Shown here in pieces: positions 44,900 through 58,041 of a stretch of 64,000 nucleotides of DNA. This DNA comes from Telmatactis stephensoni (Eukaryota > Cnidaria > Anthozoa > Actiniaria > Isophelliidae), in contig JALIZF010001645.1 in the NCBI GenBank assembly GCA_029948255.1, positions 62,001 through 126,000 of the forward strand. The letters are read 5' to 3'. Position 1 is the stretch's first letter; the number at the start of each line of letters is the position of its first letter. The position numbers and the translations under genes are program-made. Below the pieces are notes generated by a model. It was not told the origin of the DNA. It did not search any database and saw nothing but the letters and a program-made list of their open reading frames with translations.

Positions 44900-47540
44900 T
44901 AAATACTGTCACAGTGTTATGTGTTCTCACGCATATCTCAACCCACAAGCACAGTTAGTGATTATCGTGTTATCAAAATAAAACCCCCAAATCTGATACT
45001 TCTTTGATCATAGCAACAGATAAATCAATGAAGCTCTAGCTATTGTGGCTGTACTTACAATCGGAGGGTATGGGAACACAGGGCAGGCATTCACCAGATT
45101 AACATGGACTGTGCATAAATATTTCTCTCGTTGTTGAAGGAAAAAATAATGATCCCGACGTCACTACGGATATGTTCTTGATTCTCGAATTTCACTGGTT
45201 CAATTATTAGAAACTAAATATCTAATAAATCTAGTGGATCCTGTAGACTGTCAATCATAAATGCAAATGTGGTCACAGACAGCTGTTCCGGTAAAATATC
45301 CAGATATACACGATTCCTTGACCGCCTGTAAACAGTTTTACTACTTTGGTTGGATTTACTTAGAGCCCGATGTTTAGCCGTTAAGACAGCTCATGATGTC
45401 AGTGGAATTATTTCAAACAACGGCTTTTGTTTTCTAAAAACAGGATAAAAAACATGACCTCCGAATTTATCTAGGTCAGAAGCGCACGAAGGAACCGGTC
45501 CAACATCTTCTTCAGTCTTGACCACTGTGCACAATGGGGCGACTATGAGGTCGAGTACTTTAGAACTAACATTAAACAATTCTGAAGATGCTTCAAGTCT
45601 AGATCCACAAGAATCTAGTGTTTTGTCAAAAGCATTTTCGCGTGCACTTATGAAAAGTCAACTTAGTTCTTTTGACTCCTGTTTACGAAACCCTGAATTG
45701 ATTTGTGACACAATTGGCGCCTGGCATCCAATGTTAAAGGGAGTGGAACATAAAGGAGCCACAAATATTTTCATGCTGATTTGATCTTTTTGACAGAAAA
45801 ACTGTCTCTTGTGATTCCTGGCCCTAAAATTTATCCTATTAATTTCTATGGAGCAGTGAACGGTATTCAAAGACACCATTTATATGAAAGACTTCAACCA
45901 ATTAAGCAGATTACTAATTCCTTTGTTGTATCGTTATTTGCACATAAATTTAGAGTAGGCTTTCACAGTAAATAAACCCAACCCAAAGTAAATGGACTGT
46001 CAGACATGACTTGAACAGAAAATATCAAAACAATGGTAGACATTTCGCCGAGTCATGACCGGCGTCTCCGCATTTTTTAATGTGAATGGGAACTGAGATA
46101 TTTTTTCCATTGACCAATCAGACCACTTAGATTGGCTTAAGAGTTTCCTATTCAATGTCCTTGAGATATGTTGTTGAATTTTGCACTTACCCCTCCTCAA
46201 GCTACGTAGGATGCCTTTTTCTTTTCAATAATTCCGTTGCCTGGTGAAAAGAGGCCTCCTCGTGCAGCAGTAATAGTATAAATATGTTTCTTTGGGCATA
46301 CAACTTGAATGAATAGAATTAAATTACGAAAAGATCTGTCATATCATTAGTTCAATTGCTGTTGATGGCCTTAAAAAAAAAGACAAATCTCGTAATTTTA
46401 TTTTAAATGGAATTAATCTCAATCCAAAAAATACCGACATCTACTATACACATTTTTAAAATACTAATACTGCACAATTCAGCAGATCTTTGCTTATCTC
46501 ATACTGATATGTCTGGTTTTGTCATTACTGTGCATTACATATCAGTTTCTGGAAAACTTTACAGTGTCATTCATAGCTTGGAAACAACCTTCACCAGTCC
46601 CATCATAGGGCGCAGTCCCCCCAAAAAGTGAGATTTTCCAGGCTTCAAAGAACTAGTTCCAAAGGATAATTAGTTCAACGTAATAGGCTCCTGAACGAAC
46701 TCAATGTCCATTGCTATATCAAACACATTCATGCCTCTTTGTCGGTATATCAATCACCTATTTACAAACATTACAAAGTTATTGCAACTTCATGTTCATT
46801 TGATCCAGTCCGTATTTTTGCGGTTTTTGAGTAATGGACCACTGATGATTTGTTGTACTTTGGGCTAGTTCATTTATTGAACTATTAAAAAGATGTGGTT
46901 ATTTGGGAAGATGTTATCAGACCTACTTTCGTGATGGAACACCAAATTAATGATTGTGGTTTAAAAGTGCTAAGAAACAATGACAAATGTCTAACATACT
47001 CGTCTCGTCTGCAATAACAAGAATAACATTGAAGGATCATTTATCAAAGTTGTTGTCCAAATGAGATAGAGAGATAAGCATTGTGCAATCGTTTTATCAT
47101 CTCATATATAACACTGTGTAATACAATGTTATCTTGCCAGAAGTTTTGGCTATCCAGCGGATCTCAAATTATTTCTGGATTTTTGTTGTTGTTACATCGC
47201 AGAATGGTGAGTCATTCGAATTCCTCTGTACAAAGCCCATATTCATAATGAAATTAGTGTCAATATTAAAAACCCGCATTCTGTCCATTATCTCAAGGAG
47301 TCTAGCACGAGATGACAGTAATACGATCAATTTTGAGAGTTTTATGGTGACTGTCAGTTGGTGGCCCAGTGAGTAAGTCTTTTGTTTAAAATCAGGCCAA
47401 CTTGAAAGCGGTATGATCTAAGTGTCGTTCTTAAACGTGTTTACTGGAAATTGACTCGCTTGCACGGCACAGTATGTAAACTGATTATGTCAATAAGATC
47501 CAATTCGATCTCTGATTCTTTTACATGGTTTTAATGATAT
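44900..47540. other. Upstream flank of the ADAMTS gene, nothing clear
   Basis: AT-rich sequence that probably holds the promoter and any 5'UTR exon. ORFs at 45518-45784 and 45781-45975 (+) have no family features or splice context that I can support. Confidence 0.35.
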
Positions 47541-47559
47541 AAAGAATAAAAGATATTTA

Positions 47560-47745
47560 CGTATCATTAAAATACCAGTATTTTAACGATGTTAATGTAA
47601 AAACTTCAATTATACATATGTGCTTTACATGAGTTTTAACTTGTTATAATCATGTAAAAATACTATCATTTTAACTACGTAAATACTTCAACTATTATTT
47701 TTTACATGAGTTTTACAGCTGTGTAATATGTGGTTTACTTTTCCA
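47560..47745. repeat. Two diverged tandem copies, about 85 bp
   Basis: attttaac, atgtaaaaacttcaattat and tttacatgagttttaac blocks repeat in the same order. Confidence 0.7.
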
Positions 47746-48251
47746 TTCCATGACGTCAGGGCGGAAAAACGTTTAATAGCCTCTCGTTATAAGGACACCA
47801 TAGGTTTTTTAAGCTCAATATTTTGCATACAAGCCGTTTTGGACACAAATAACAAAATATCAAACGATATCAAAATTTGGTACATACCACTCTGAGATAT
47901 AATGCCCTGTACTTTGGGAGAGGTGACATTTTAATATAATCAGCAGAAAAATCATCGTATTAATAAATATCTCGGTGAAGCTTTACTGTAACGTCACAAG
48001 GTTTAATTTTGTGTAGCAGTCGCTGTTTTTCATAATTCATTATCCGAGTTTATGAAAAAACTATGAAAACAGCCACTCATCTAGTTGTTCATCAGTTTAC
48101 GCTATGTCTTCCATGCCTTAATATCCATAACGGTGCATTAAAATACTTTTCTCACCTGGAGCTATTCTCTTGTCCCCTCAACAAGTGACGTTCAATTTCT
48201 CGGTATCCTCAACTTCCTCACACAAATGGGACAACTTGGAGCAATGGCTAT

Positions 48252-48452
48252 TAGGCCAGATTAACACTACAGCCCGACACCCCTAAATTTTGGTACGCGG
48301 ACCGATTATTTTTGGTATGGAACATCACCGGGCCAACAATTGTTTTGTTCGCAAGACAATAATTGCGGGTGCGTGTCAAAAATGATTGGCCCGCGTGCCC
48401 AGGATTAGGGGTACCGTGCCATAAAAAGGTTGAAGTGTAAATCTGGCTTTAA
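48252..48452. mobile_element. MITE with about 18-bp inverted ends
   Basis: Left taggccagattaacact and right agtgtaaatctggcttta; the inner ccgggccaaca and ttggcccgcg add secondary inverted pairing. Confidence 0.78.
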
Positions 48453-48678
48453 GGTGTGGTGACTGATTGGCAACCAAATTGCGAACCTTGCAGCTTCAAC
48501 AAATGTTCCTCGTATTGCTGGGTTTCAAACAGCTGATGAACCTCATTATCTGCTTCAAATGGTGGTCAATGTTTGACCACCATGTGCTCTCAACCAGAGA
48601 ATATTCTATGGAAAACTTGCCTTCCAGCTGATGAAAGTTCCAGCGAGATTGAAAATTATGACGTCATATGAAACTCAA

Positions 48679-48884
48679 GCATCACGTACTCGGGAAACGG
48701 CAGAGAGGATCACGTGACCTACGAGTTTCGCGAATGGCGTTGGCACTCAAACGAAAGAGCGACTTTTCACGTTTACGGCAAACGCAAAATGACCCATCCT
48801 CGCGTTGAAACAGCAACGCCAGACGCGGAAAAAGCAGGTCACGTGATCCTCTCTGCTGTTTGCCGTTTCCCGTTTACATGATGC
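48679..48884. mobile_element. MITE with about 45-bp inverted ends
   Basis: Left gcatcacgtactcgggaaac plus gagaggatcacgtgacct pair with right aggtcacgtgatcctctctg and gtttcccgtttacatgatgc. Confidence 0.88.
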
Positions 48885-48966
48885 TTAATCTCTCAATATT
48901 ACTACTACCCTGGTCCCAGAGGCTTTCTTTTGTATTTTATATTTTTTCTTTATATTACTACTTTCA

Positions 48967-49283
48967 CATGTGCAACAAATTTTACGATTTCTTTTTCCAA
49001 AATTAGCGAGGGCTTCTAATCTGAGAAAGAGTTGCTCTACAATTTGCAACGCAACACTGTTGCGTGAAAAGTTGCCCGATTTTGTCGATACACATGTTAC
49101 TCAATATTTTCTGCAAGTAGTCTCGCAAATTAAAGACGTTGCAAACAAGAGTGCACCTAGAATTGAAGCATGCAACACCCTGCATCGTGCAGAATTATTG
49201 TTCTACTTTGCACAATGATTGCAGCAACTTGACTAGCAATGCCATTGCGAGACAAGTAGCAGAAGAAATTGCAGCGTGTAACA
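48967..49283. mobile_element. MITE, GTTACAC family, diverged copy 3
   Basis: Interior gcaatgccattgcgagacaagt and right end gcagcgtgtaaca match copies 1 and 2; the left end is eroded. Confidence 0.6.
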
Positions 49284-49489
49284 GCTGTAACTTCCTTCAA
49301 TACGTTTTTTTCTTTTTTATCTACACGTTATTATTCTAAGATATCAACTGATATAGATCGATCCAGAAGTAAAAGGGACTGTGTTTTTAATACTATTAGA
49401 CTATGTGGCGCTTATCCAGCGATCCATAGCTCCATAGCTTTCCTTATGCGACTTATTGGCGACCCGAGCCTATTTTTCAAAATGACTCC

Positions 49490-50285
49490 CACATGCCACC
49501 ACGTCGTGTTTCCCTTGCGGCACTCGAGAGATTAACAAAAAGTAAATTTTGAAACGTCAACTTAACGCTGATAACGAAATGCTAAATAGCCTGATAGCTC
49601 AATGCTATAAACTCTGCTTTTGGTAAGGCAAATGAATCTTATTTGAGATGTCGCCGATTTTTAGACTTTGCCAAATTGGCGACGTCGTAAAAGGTCACGT
49701 GAATGATCAAAAAGGAAAACCAAGCAATCAAACAAACAAACAAAAACCATCATGGTTTTCATTCAATATTAGGGTTAAATGAACCGCAATGTTGCCCTTG
49801 GCTATCGAGAGACTCACAAGAAGTTGACTTTGAAACCTTAAATTTAAATATATTACGCCAAGAGAAATGATGCAAGAGAAGGAATCCCCGTGCCCCATTT
49901 GCAGCTATTTTTAGAACCTCGTCACCATGAACTCGACTTAATCAAGACCATTTTTGAAATTTTTTTGTACTCCATTTGCCCTTTTTCTCAAGTTGAAACT
50001 CTTTTTCATCGACAAACGTTATACACCCTCAGTTTTTACGCCATTGTGATCTTGAGGCAATGCGAAAGCTCGCGCGCTCTCGACCAATTAGATTCACTCT
50101 AAAAATAGCATGATTCCTTCTCTTATCTCATCTTCTCTTGATTACGCTGGTAACGAAATGCCAATTGCTAATTGTCATAGATTATGCTTTGGTAAGGAAA
50201 ATGAACCTTACTTTAGATGTCGCCGCTTTTCAAGTTTTGGCAAGTTGGCGACGTCATTAACGGTCACGTGACATGATTTAAAAAA
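49490..50285. repeat. Diverged duplication
   Basis: Blocks at 49495-49700 (tttcccttgcggc, tcgagaga, gataacgaaatg, gatgtcgccg, ttggcgacgtc, ggtcacgtga) recur in order at about 49790-49860 and 50139-50275, with an insertion between. Confidence 0.75.
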
Positions 50286-50414
50286 ACCGGCATAGTTTTC
50301 ATTAGCCATATTGATTGTTAAGTTTTACCTTATACTCTTCCGCTGACGAACGGCTATAGTCTTTCAATTTTTCACAAACATGTTTCGCCGTTCGTAAAAC
50401 TCAACAATGACCAA

Positions 50415-50558
50415 CAATCAATATGTTAGCCTGCCTACAGGCTCTCCAGGGGGAGGGGAGAGGGGAGGGGAGAGGAAAGGGAAAGCCTCTCCCTTCCTTT
50501 CCTCTCCCCTCCCCTCTCCCCCTCCCCCTGGAGAGCCTGTAGCAGGCTATCAATATGT
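50415..50558. repeat. Long near-perfect palindrome, arms about 65 bp, almost no loop
   Basis: Left agcctgcctacaggctctcc and a G/A-rich run pair with a C/T-rich run and ggagagcctgtagcaggct. The arms meet near 50485 with at most about 10 unpaired bases. Confidence 0.92.
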
Positions 50559-51017
50559 CTATTTTTAATTCCGTTATTACAAGAATCAAGATCATAAGCA
50601 GCTTATGGCTTTCATTCACTAGGGTTAAAGGAACCCTAAAATCCTGCTTGGAGCCTTCGGAAATGCGAAAAATGCTTTTATTTATAAAAGGCCAATTCGG
50701 GAATTACTTAGGGTTCAGTTTCCTGCGACGACAAATATTTTATAGAGGTACGCACTCATATTGCCAGTCTATAAGTGGAAGGCTTTTGTTTTCAATCAGT
50801 CACTGAACATCATAAATATTGGATGATGTCGTGATCTGTCTGACGACTAATATCGTGACGTTTAGCAAATGTAATGGTTTATTGAAATTGTCCTTATAGC
50901 TAATATATTCAAAGTTTCACTGGAACAGTCTTTGGGACAATTTTCTTGTATCAATCTTTTAGCGAGTAGCCTAGGATGCTAATGCATGGGTTAGTTTTAG
51001 AGAACTGTTCTGGTACG

Positions 51018-51311
51018 TCATGCAGCGATATGTTGAAGTTTATAGAAAGTTTCCGAGACGCAGTCAAGCCGGGCTCCTTTTGCACGAGTAAATATTTTAT
51101 GGCAAAGTTTTCTTTGACATTTTTGCTTGTGTAAATGTGAAAATTTGATTAAATTCAAGCGACAAATGCAGTTGTCCCCAGTATGAAATGTGCTCGTGCA
51201 AACTGGGCAAATCCATTTGTCATAGGAGTATTTATCATAGCTGGAAACATTTGCTCCTACATGTTGAAGCGCCTTAAGATAGTTTGTTTTGCCTTGCTGG
51301 TTTATCAACAC
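51018..51311 (-). CDS. Possible small cysteine-containing ORF or exon, unrecognised
   Basis: 97 codons, MLINQQGKTNYLKALQHVGA..., with CPVC, CIC and five further Cys/His residues. Upstream in the sense direction, aaactttcag could be an acceptor. I see no family match; an exon, a small gene or chance are all possible. Confidence 0.2.
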   Translation of the reverse strand: MLINQQGKTNYLKALQHVGANVSSYDKYSYDKWICPVCTSTFHTGDNCICRLNLIKFSHLHKQKCQRKLCHKIFTRAKGARLDCVSETFYKLQHIAA

Positions 51312-51319
51312 GAGCCCTG

Positions 51320-52270
51320 AAAGTTTACTGAATGACCACTCACCTGTTGTGGTTCAAAACCACCACTCACATGCTGCAGCATCATGATGGAACACCATTG
51401 ATCAGTTAACACTAGCCAACATTAAGTCTTTTAATACATAAGGTCGAGTTATAGTACTGTATTTGTACACAGTAATGAGTTGTCTACAACAGGCAATGGA
51501 ATAAACACGCTCGCATCATGCTTGATTGAGAAGCCATTCAACTGTGGTTAATAACTGTCTTCATTAGTTGGATATAGCGTGGTTGACATGGTTGATGCTC
51601 GTCGCATTCGTGATCCTTCCTGACTGTGTCTCAGTACGCTGTCCTAAACTAACCACAAAAAGCCGGCTAACGGAAGGTAGATAAAAGCCTTAAATGGACC
51701 AACGCCCTATGCTTTTAAGTGCATTAATTATCACAATTAATTTCGTCACACAGTAAATAGGTGTAGGGTAATGCATGGAGAGTAATGTAAACCCCAAAAC
51801 TTAGTTTTGTCATCAATACACATTTTTTGAAACGGGCTGAGTCGAGAAGGGTGGATTCGAGACTAGCGCGACCTTTCGTCTAAGTCACTTTAGACATAGT
51901 TTTAAGATATGAAGACCATTTGAAGATCAGTGCGCAGTTAAAGATAAAGCTGCATGCGCGCTGCATGTTGCGCATTTAGCCTTTTTTATTTGTATTTTCC
52001 TGTAAAACGTACTCATACACGAGTTGATAACCAGTAAGACGATATTTTCAAATTATGGAGGACAAGTGACAATGTAATATTCTCCCTGCGTTTTGTTATT
52101 CATGAATATGATAATGAGGTACGGAGAATCACTCTGGCCTCCAGCAAGCCAAAGCCAGGCAAAGTGCCAAATTCCTCGCCAGAGTGGGTGGGTGGGTGGG
52201 TCGCCAATCGTTCTTCGTCGCGACTCGAATGAACTGAAGGGAGTACAACATGTGTTCTCATTTATATGCA
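51320..52270. other. Non-coding stretch
   Basis: No gene or clean element seen. Confidence 0.35.
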
Positions 52271-52279
52271 ATCCCCAGC

Positions 52280-52614
52280 AAGGGCGGATCCAGGATTTTT
52301 CAAAGGTGGGGGTCACGTGATGTTTACAAACAGGGAACCCAAACGAAAAGGTCTTAAGCCATTGAAACTCGCTGCCGAAAATATAACATTAATTGCTTAG
52401 ACTAGTGATTTTTTAACACTTTTTATTAGAAACAAAAATATTATATTTACAACTGAATGGGTAGAGGGTTGGCATTGCTTAGTGATATTTCAATGAATGT
52501 TAAAAATGAGTCTTTTCACAGAAAAAAAATTACTGCTGTCGCAAATTTATGACATATTCATTGATAAACACAGGGGGATCCTGACCCCCGCGACCCTCCC
52601 CCTGGATCCGCCCT
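52280..52614. mobile_element. hAT-like MITE, GGGCGGATCCAGG ends
   Basis: Left agggcggatccaggattttt pairs with right cctggatccgccct; the body is AT-rich and non-coding. Confidence 0.8.
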
Positions 52615-53008
52615 GCCCAGGGACTCATATTACTAATTCAAATGGACTTTGAATTGCATGACGGATGAACCTGTAGTTCCTTAGGCAAGAAATGCATACG
52701 AATGAAGCAGAGACTAAGGTGCGAATAAATAAAGTAAATACTTTAGATTTCCACGAGGTTTTGCTAAAGCAGGGGTTGTTATGATAACACTGATTTACAT
52801 GTCAAAAGAAAGAGGGTCTTCATGCTCGGTCAACCGTTAACCGCGATGTGATGTAGCAGTTTGATACAGTTTGATTGAGATCTATTCTCTACGAACAGTT
52901 TAACAAGGGCATACAAGTGCAGTGATTTGCAATAACACCCGGCTCTTGGCCTTAATTTGATTGATAATTTATCATCTTTTCTTCATTCAGACCGGTATCA
53001 GTATACCA

Positions 53009-53186
53009 AGGGGTGGATTTAGGGGAGGGGTGAAGGGGGTGCGCACCCCCTCCTGAGACAACTTTGAGTCCTTTTTTCTCGATATTTTCCCAAAATATCC
53101 TCTCAGTAATTTCCAATTTATATGATGGTGCACCCCTTCCTGAAGACGGTGCACCACTCCCTGAAGATAATCCTGGATCCGCCCTG
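53009..53186. mobile_element. Related hAT-like MITE, diverged
   Basis: Left aaggggtggatttagggg and right atcctggatccgccct, with ggtgcgcaccccctcc and two ggtgcaccac/gcaccccttcc blocks inside. Confidence 0.72.
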
Positions 53187-53264
53187 ACCCGATCGCAACC
53201 AGCTTCTTCCTACTTAAAGCTGTGAAAATACGGCTGCGTTCTCAATAATATTAATCCCGATAAA

Positions 53265-53418
53265 TTTACAGTGCCAATCGCAAAAACCGTAGAAATAATT
53301 AGGAATGTCTCTCGACCAATCAGAAACTTGAGAACCATTTCTGATTGGCCAAAAGCAACAGAAATATCATTCCTGAAATATTTCTAGGTGCCCGCGGTTT
53401 TTCGATTCGCACTGTAAA
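53265..53418. mobile_element. MITE with TTTACAG termini, second copy type
   Basis: Left tttacagtgccaatcgcaaa pairs with right tttttcgattcgcactgtaaa; inner aggaatg and cattcct. Same seven-base terminus as the element at 11384-11604. Confidence 0.85.
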
Positions 53419-53499
53419 CACATCTTTTTTGTTGCGGTTTAGGCCTATTAAACGGCGTTTTTGATTATACTAAGGTGCGAAAACGAAATAAATGAACCC

Positions 53500-56400
53500 G
53501 CAATTTCAAATTTCTCTGTATCAGTCTCACTATTTAAGGGGGTTAAATGTCAATGTCGATTTTAAAATAATGTAAAGGATTTTCCAACAAAATCTGGTAT
53601 TACAATTCATATTTTCACAGCCGTCTGGAAACTGATGGGAGTCCATTTAACCTGTTCGCCCGCCCTTTAGTATTCATCAGAGACACAATATTGAAGCAAA
53701 AAGGCTGGTTTTCATTTAAAGTATAAGTACTTGAAGTATAATCGACACATTGAGGATATAACTAGCACTATTATTTTATAGCGGTAGTCATAGATTAAAA
53801 ATATCTAAAACAGATTGTCTAATGTATTCTTAGAAATATCGCTCGCCATTTTTAGCGCTGCGCAATTCTTTGTCAAAATGGGCAAGCTCAAACCACAATT
53901 CCAATATTCACTAACTCTAATTTTACTATTTTTAAAGCGGAGCTGGTCACGAAAGGGCTTTTTGGAACTGAAGAATATTTCCTCGTCAGCTATATGCAAC
54001 TTTAATTATTCCAAGATGCAAAGAATCGAAGGTTGTCAAGAGGATCGTAGATGGACTCGAAAAAAAAACAACAAGGCAGCTTTTGCCAGTCTGGTTGTCC
54101 AGTGAGACAAATAGGAGATCTAGAAGATAGCAAACACTGGGCTGCAAGAAGAACTTGAAGGACGTACTTCAATCAACATTTACTGCTATATGAGCACTGC
54201 ATGAAAGTGTCAGTTTCGCTACTTAACCGGGATATAAAAACTTGTGTTTCCGTATATCTACTTCGTTTTTCAATTTTTCGTCTTGTGCTGATGGATTACA
54301 AGCTCAGAGATCTAGGATGAAGGCTTTCAAAGTGATAATAATGAAGTTCCTTTTGCGAGATAAATTTCCCGTTATCTCTTCGATCTTCCGGCACTTGACA
54401 AACGCTTCCCTAAAAACAGCTGTAAGTTTTTACATGCACATGCTATTTTAACAGCATCCTGGAAAAAAACTCTTCTTAATAGTCTTTAATAGCGTCTTGG
54501 AAAAACTATTCTTAGTCTTTAATATCATCCTAGAAAACTGACTGTTCTTGGTCGATTTTTTAATAAAACGAGCAAAGGTAAAATGAATAGCTTTGTGGTT
54601 AAATTAAAAACTTTATTAATTCTATACTTAATATTAAGAAATTATCAGTTTCATCAGAGTGTCAACTTTGAAGCTTGCCAAAAATTGGGACGGGGAAATA
54701 GTTGACTAGCTTCAAGAGTATTTTGGAGCAAAAATGTGTTAATTTTACATGTACACTCGAAAAAGTTTCGCTTCCTGCGTTTAGAAATGTTTGGAAATAT
54801 TGACCTTGTACATAGTACCTTATTGTGTTTTTCACCCGATTCAAGCAATACCGGATTCAAGTACCGGATTCAAGTAATTTTTCTAGCAAAGAAAAAGTGA
54901 GAAAAATTAACAAATGGATGTCTCAAAGGGAAACAAACAGTCCGGATTTTTCAATTGATAAAATTAAAATACCAAATTGCGTAATTTTTGCACAATCTTA
55001 GTTTATGAAATGTACAAATGTCACAAAGCAATCTTGTTTTTAGAATCTGAGTTATAATAAGTTTCCACTTTAGAAAGTTTCAGTTGTAAAGTTTAAGATA
55101 TAGTCACAAACTATAGTTTTTGGTTTGTTTCGAATCACTTTCTTCCTGCAGAGTTTAAAGTTGTGTCCAGGCCTAGGTACTACAATGAATTTTTTGGTCA
55201 TTTCTAACAATTGGCAATATCTCTTGTACATTTTAAAATTTTCAGTGACAAATTTTTGACATATTTCCAGTTAAAAGTGCAGAGGTAAACTTCCAACATT
55301 CTGTTTATTTCCAAGTGTTTTCCAGCAAATTTCTATTGGCTAGAAATATGTTAGAAAATACAATTTCTGATTGGAAATTTTGATACTAGATTACATCTGG
55401 TTTCTTGTATTTTTGTTTTGTTTTACCCTTTATAAGCTCCATAACGTACCCTTTACTGTCGTAGGCGCTGCTTCTTAATACAGCAATAATAGCATTATCA
55501 GAAAGATTGTAGCAGTTAAAATAATATCTGATCATATCTATTCCCGCTGACTGGAAAACGACCGGAGTATTGTCAGTATTACGTCATGGGACTTCAATAC
55601 GCTGTTGTGGTGATTTCGCAATTTCATTAGAGGGATTTTCAAATTCAGTCTTTAATATGACTTTTGATCTTTTTAAATGGATTTTCCTGTTTTAGCCAGA
55701 AAATCAGTCCACTTGCTTTATTTATACAATTGACACAATTCTGCATGCTTACTTAGGTGAGCTACTCAAAAAGGCCGAAGTCAAATAGACGGCCCGAAAA
55801 TCAAATACTTGAAGGACTAAGCTATTTACTTTAAGCTTAGTTTACTCGTTTTTCAATGTGATCCGGTTCAGGAAACAATATAGACAAAAAAGATTTTTTA
55901 AACCTCAAAAGAAAATTAACGATTTGAGTTTTGAAGATGGAAGTTCTTATAACTAACTGAAAGATCGAAGATCAACTTTATCGAGGACAAATTTGGAACT
56001 TCTCATTATTATTACTTATTAATTAACATTATTGTCAGAATGGATTTCTTGGGAAGTATTATATCATTCACACGATCTGTTTACCATGTTGAGTTTTGCT
56101 CAATTTCTTTCAATTGGTATTTATTCTTTATGATTTCCTTAATATTGAGAAATGCAGTTGGTGTACATTTTCAAAACTTTATGAGCAATTACATTGAAGA
56201 AGGAAAGGAAGAAAGAGAAAAACTGCATCTTTTCAGTAATCTTTGGGAAAAAATCACTCCTTTCTTGGTAGAAGTTTTAGCAGCAATAAATACATTGACC
56301 AATTTCCATTTAGCATCAGTATAGTTGGCAAAATCGCCGCGAAGAAATTAAAATAAAACAAGAAACTTATGTTGTCAAAACAACAAAGGTGCCGTTTCTA

Positions 56401-58041
56401 TTGGAGCTTTTCAATTTCAAGATATTCTGGCGCTCGTTCTATTTGTTTTCCCAACAGTATGTCAATTTTATCCATAGAAAATGCTTTTACTTGCAAACAG
56501 CATGACGAATAATGGTTTTCGGATTCTTAACTTTTAAAAGAGGTCTAGTCGGAATTAGATAGCTGTCAGTCTGCAGCTCCTGTTGTTATTGAAATAGTCT
56601 TAAACGGCTTCAATGCAATATGAAAGTAATAAAATTATTTGGAAATAACAATAAAACGGCATGTTCTCTTTCTTTCATAAAACAACAACTCAGTATTATC
56701 AGCACGGCGTATTGAGATGTTTACTTCACTTTCAAAATTTGTACGACCATCTTAGACTAACGACTCCATTGATAAGATAAATTACCTCACAAGTGACAAG
56801 CCGTACATGACTCAGTTTAAAATCAGCTTCTTTTGTTTTACGTTTTCTGGATAATCCCTCAAAATACACGAATTTCTTTAAAAAATCTAGACTGTTTTGT
56901 TTTATTTTATAATTTCAAGTATTAAAAATTAAGTCAAAAACTGTCGTTTTTGGACTACTGGTACTGCAGTTGATCGAAAGGTAAGGACTTTTTGAGTTTC
57001 GAATACATTTTGATATTGTGCGATAATCACTCTGTTTAGAAATCTTGAGATGTTCCGATATAAAAGAGAACAGAAAATCCGTAAAAGGGCAATCAACAGT
57101 GATTTTTTTAAATTAATTCTTCTACAATGTTTATTACAATTTCAAATATATACATCTCGGTATACAATGAATTTACTCTCGAAAATATTTATGAAATTGA
57201 AATTATATAATTCAGCAGTGGCATTTCGGACAGCTTTCCGGATGGCAAAAAAATAGAAGTCTATTGATCTCAAGTAGATAGTATTTTGTATAAAAAAGAC
57301 AATTGAAAGTAAGAAACAAACTGATTTTAATTTAAGAATTGTATAAATCAGAATTGAACCAGATGATAAGTTTTGTTTTTGAATTCAAATTACACTGGTC
57401 TCAACTAAAATTCTCATTACTAATTCAAGCATAGATCTCGTTTTCTATATTTTTCTCGCTGCCTTTCACTGCAAGACAACATATGATGACAGACTATTTG
57501 CACAGTTGTTCTTGAATTGTTTTGACGTGTGAATAGCAACGAATACTGGACAGTAGAGTATTAATTTAGTCGTTTTTCTATTTTCTCCTTACAAACAAGT
57601 GCAAAGTAATTTATTCATAAAAGTGGTATGGGGGCGGGCGGCTATCAACTTGAAATAATACCTGTGTTGTAAAATTCTTCTAATTAATCCTACCGTACTG
57701 CATCGTGAACACGGTTTAGTAATACTACCTATTCTACACAAAAATGAGATATTACAGAGATTTAGAAAGAAGAAATTGGAAAAAGATCGGTTTGAGCTCG
57801 CGATCGAGAGTGAGGTAGCTAGTCTGCTGCAAATTCAATCAAGTAACGTTTAATACTGAATCGTGTGCTCTTATGTCTTGGCTCTAAACCACATAAGACG
57901 AATTTTGAAGTCCAGGCAGCAGTCAAGAAGAATTGATTCGATAGCTTAATTTTAGATGTGATCTTGACAACGAACAATCAAATTTGAGCCTTAAAAAATC
58001 GCACTTTTGGAGACTTCACAGCAGCTGAGCTATCAAATAAG
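53500..58041. other. Long AT-rich intergenic stretch
   Basis: Several short ORFs (53815-54105, 56040-56324 and others) lack domains and splice context. A short ccggattcaagta tandem lies at 54850-54880. The GPCR promoter should be at the right end. Confidence 0.4.

Noticed and set aside
45518..45975. Two + strand ORFs as a gene upstream of ADAMTS
   Set aside because: No recognisable domain, no convincing splice sites, and AT-rich surroundings.
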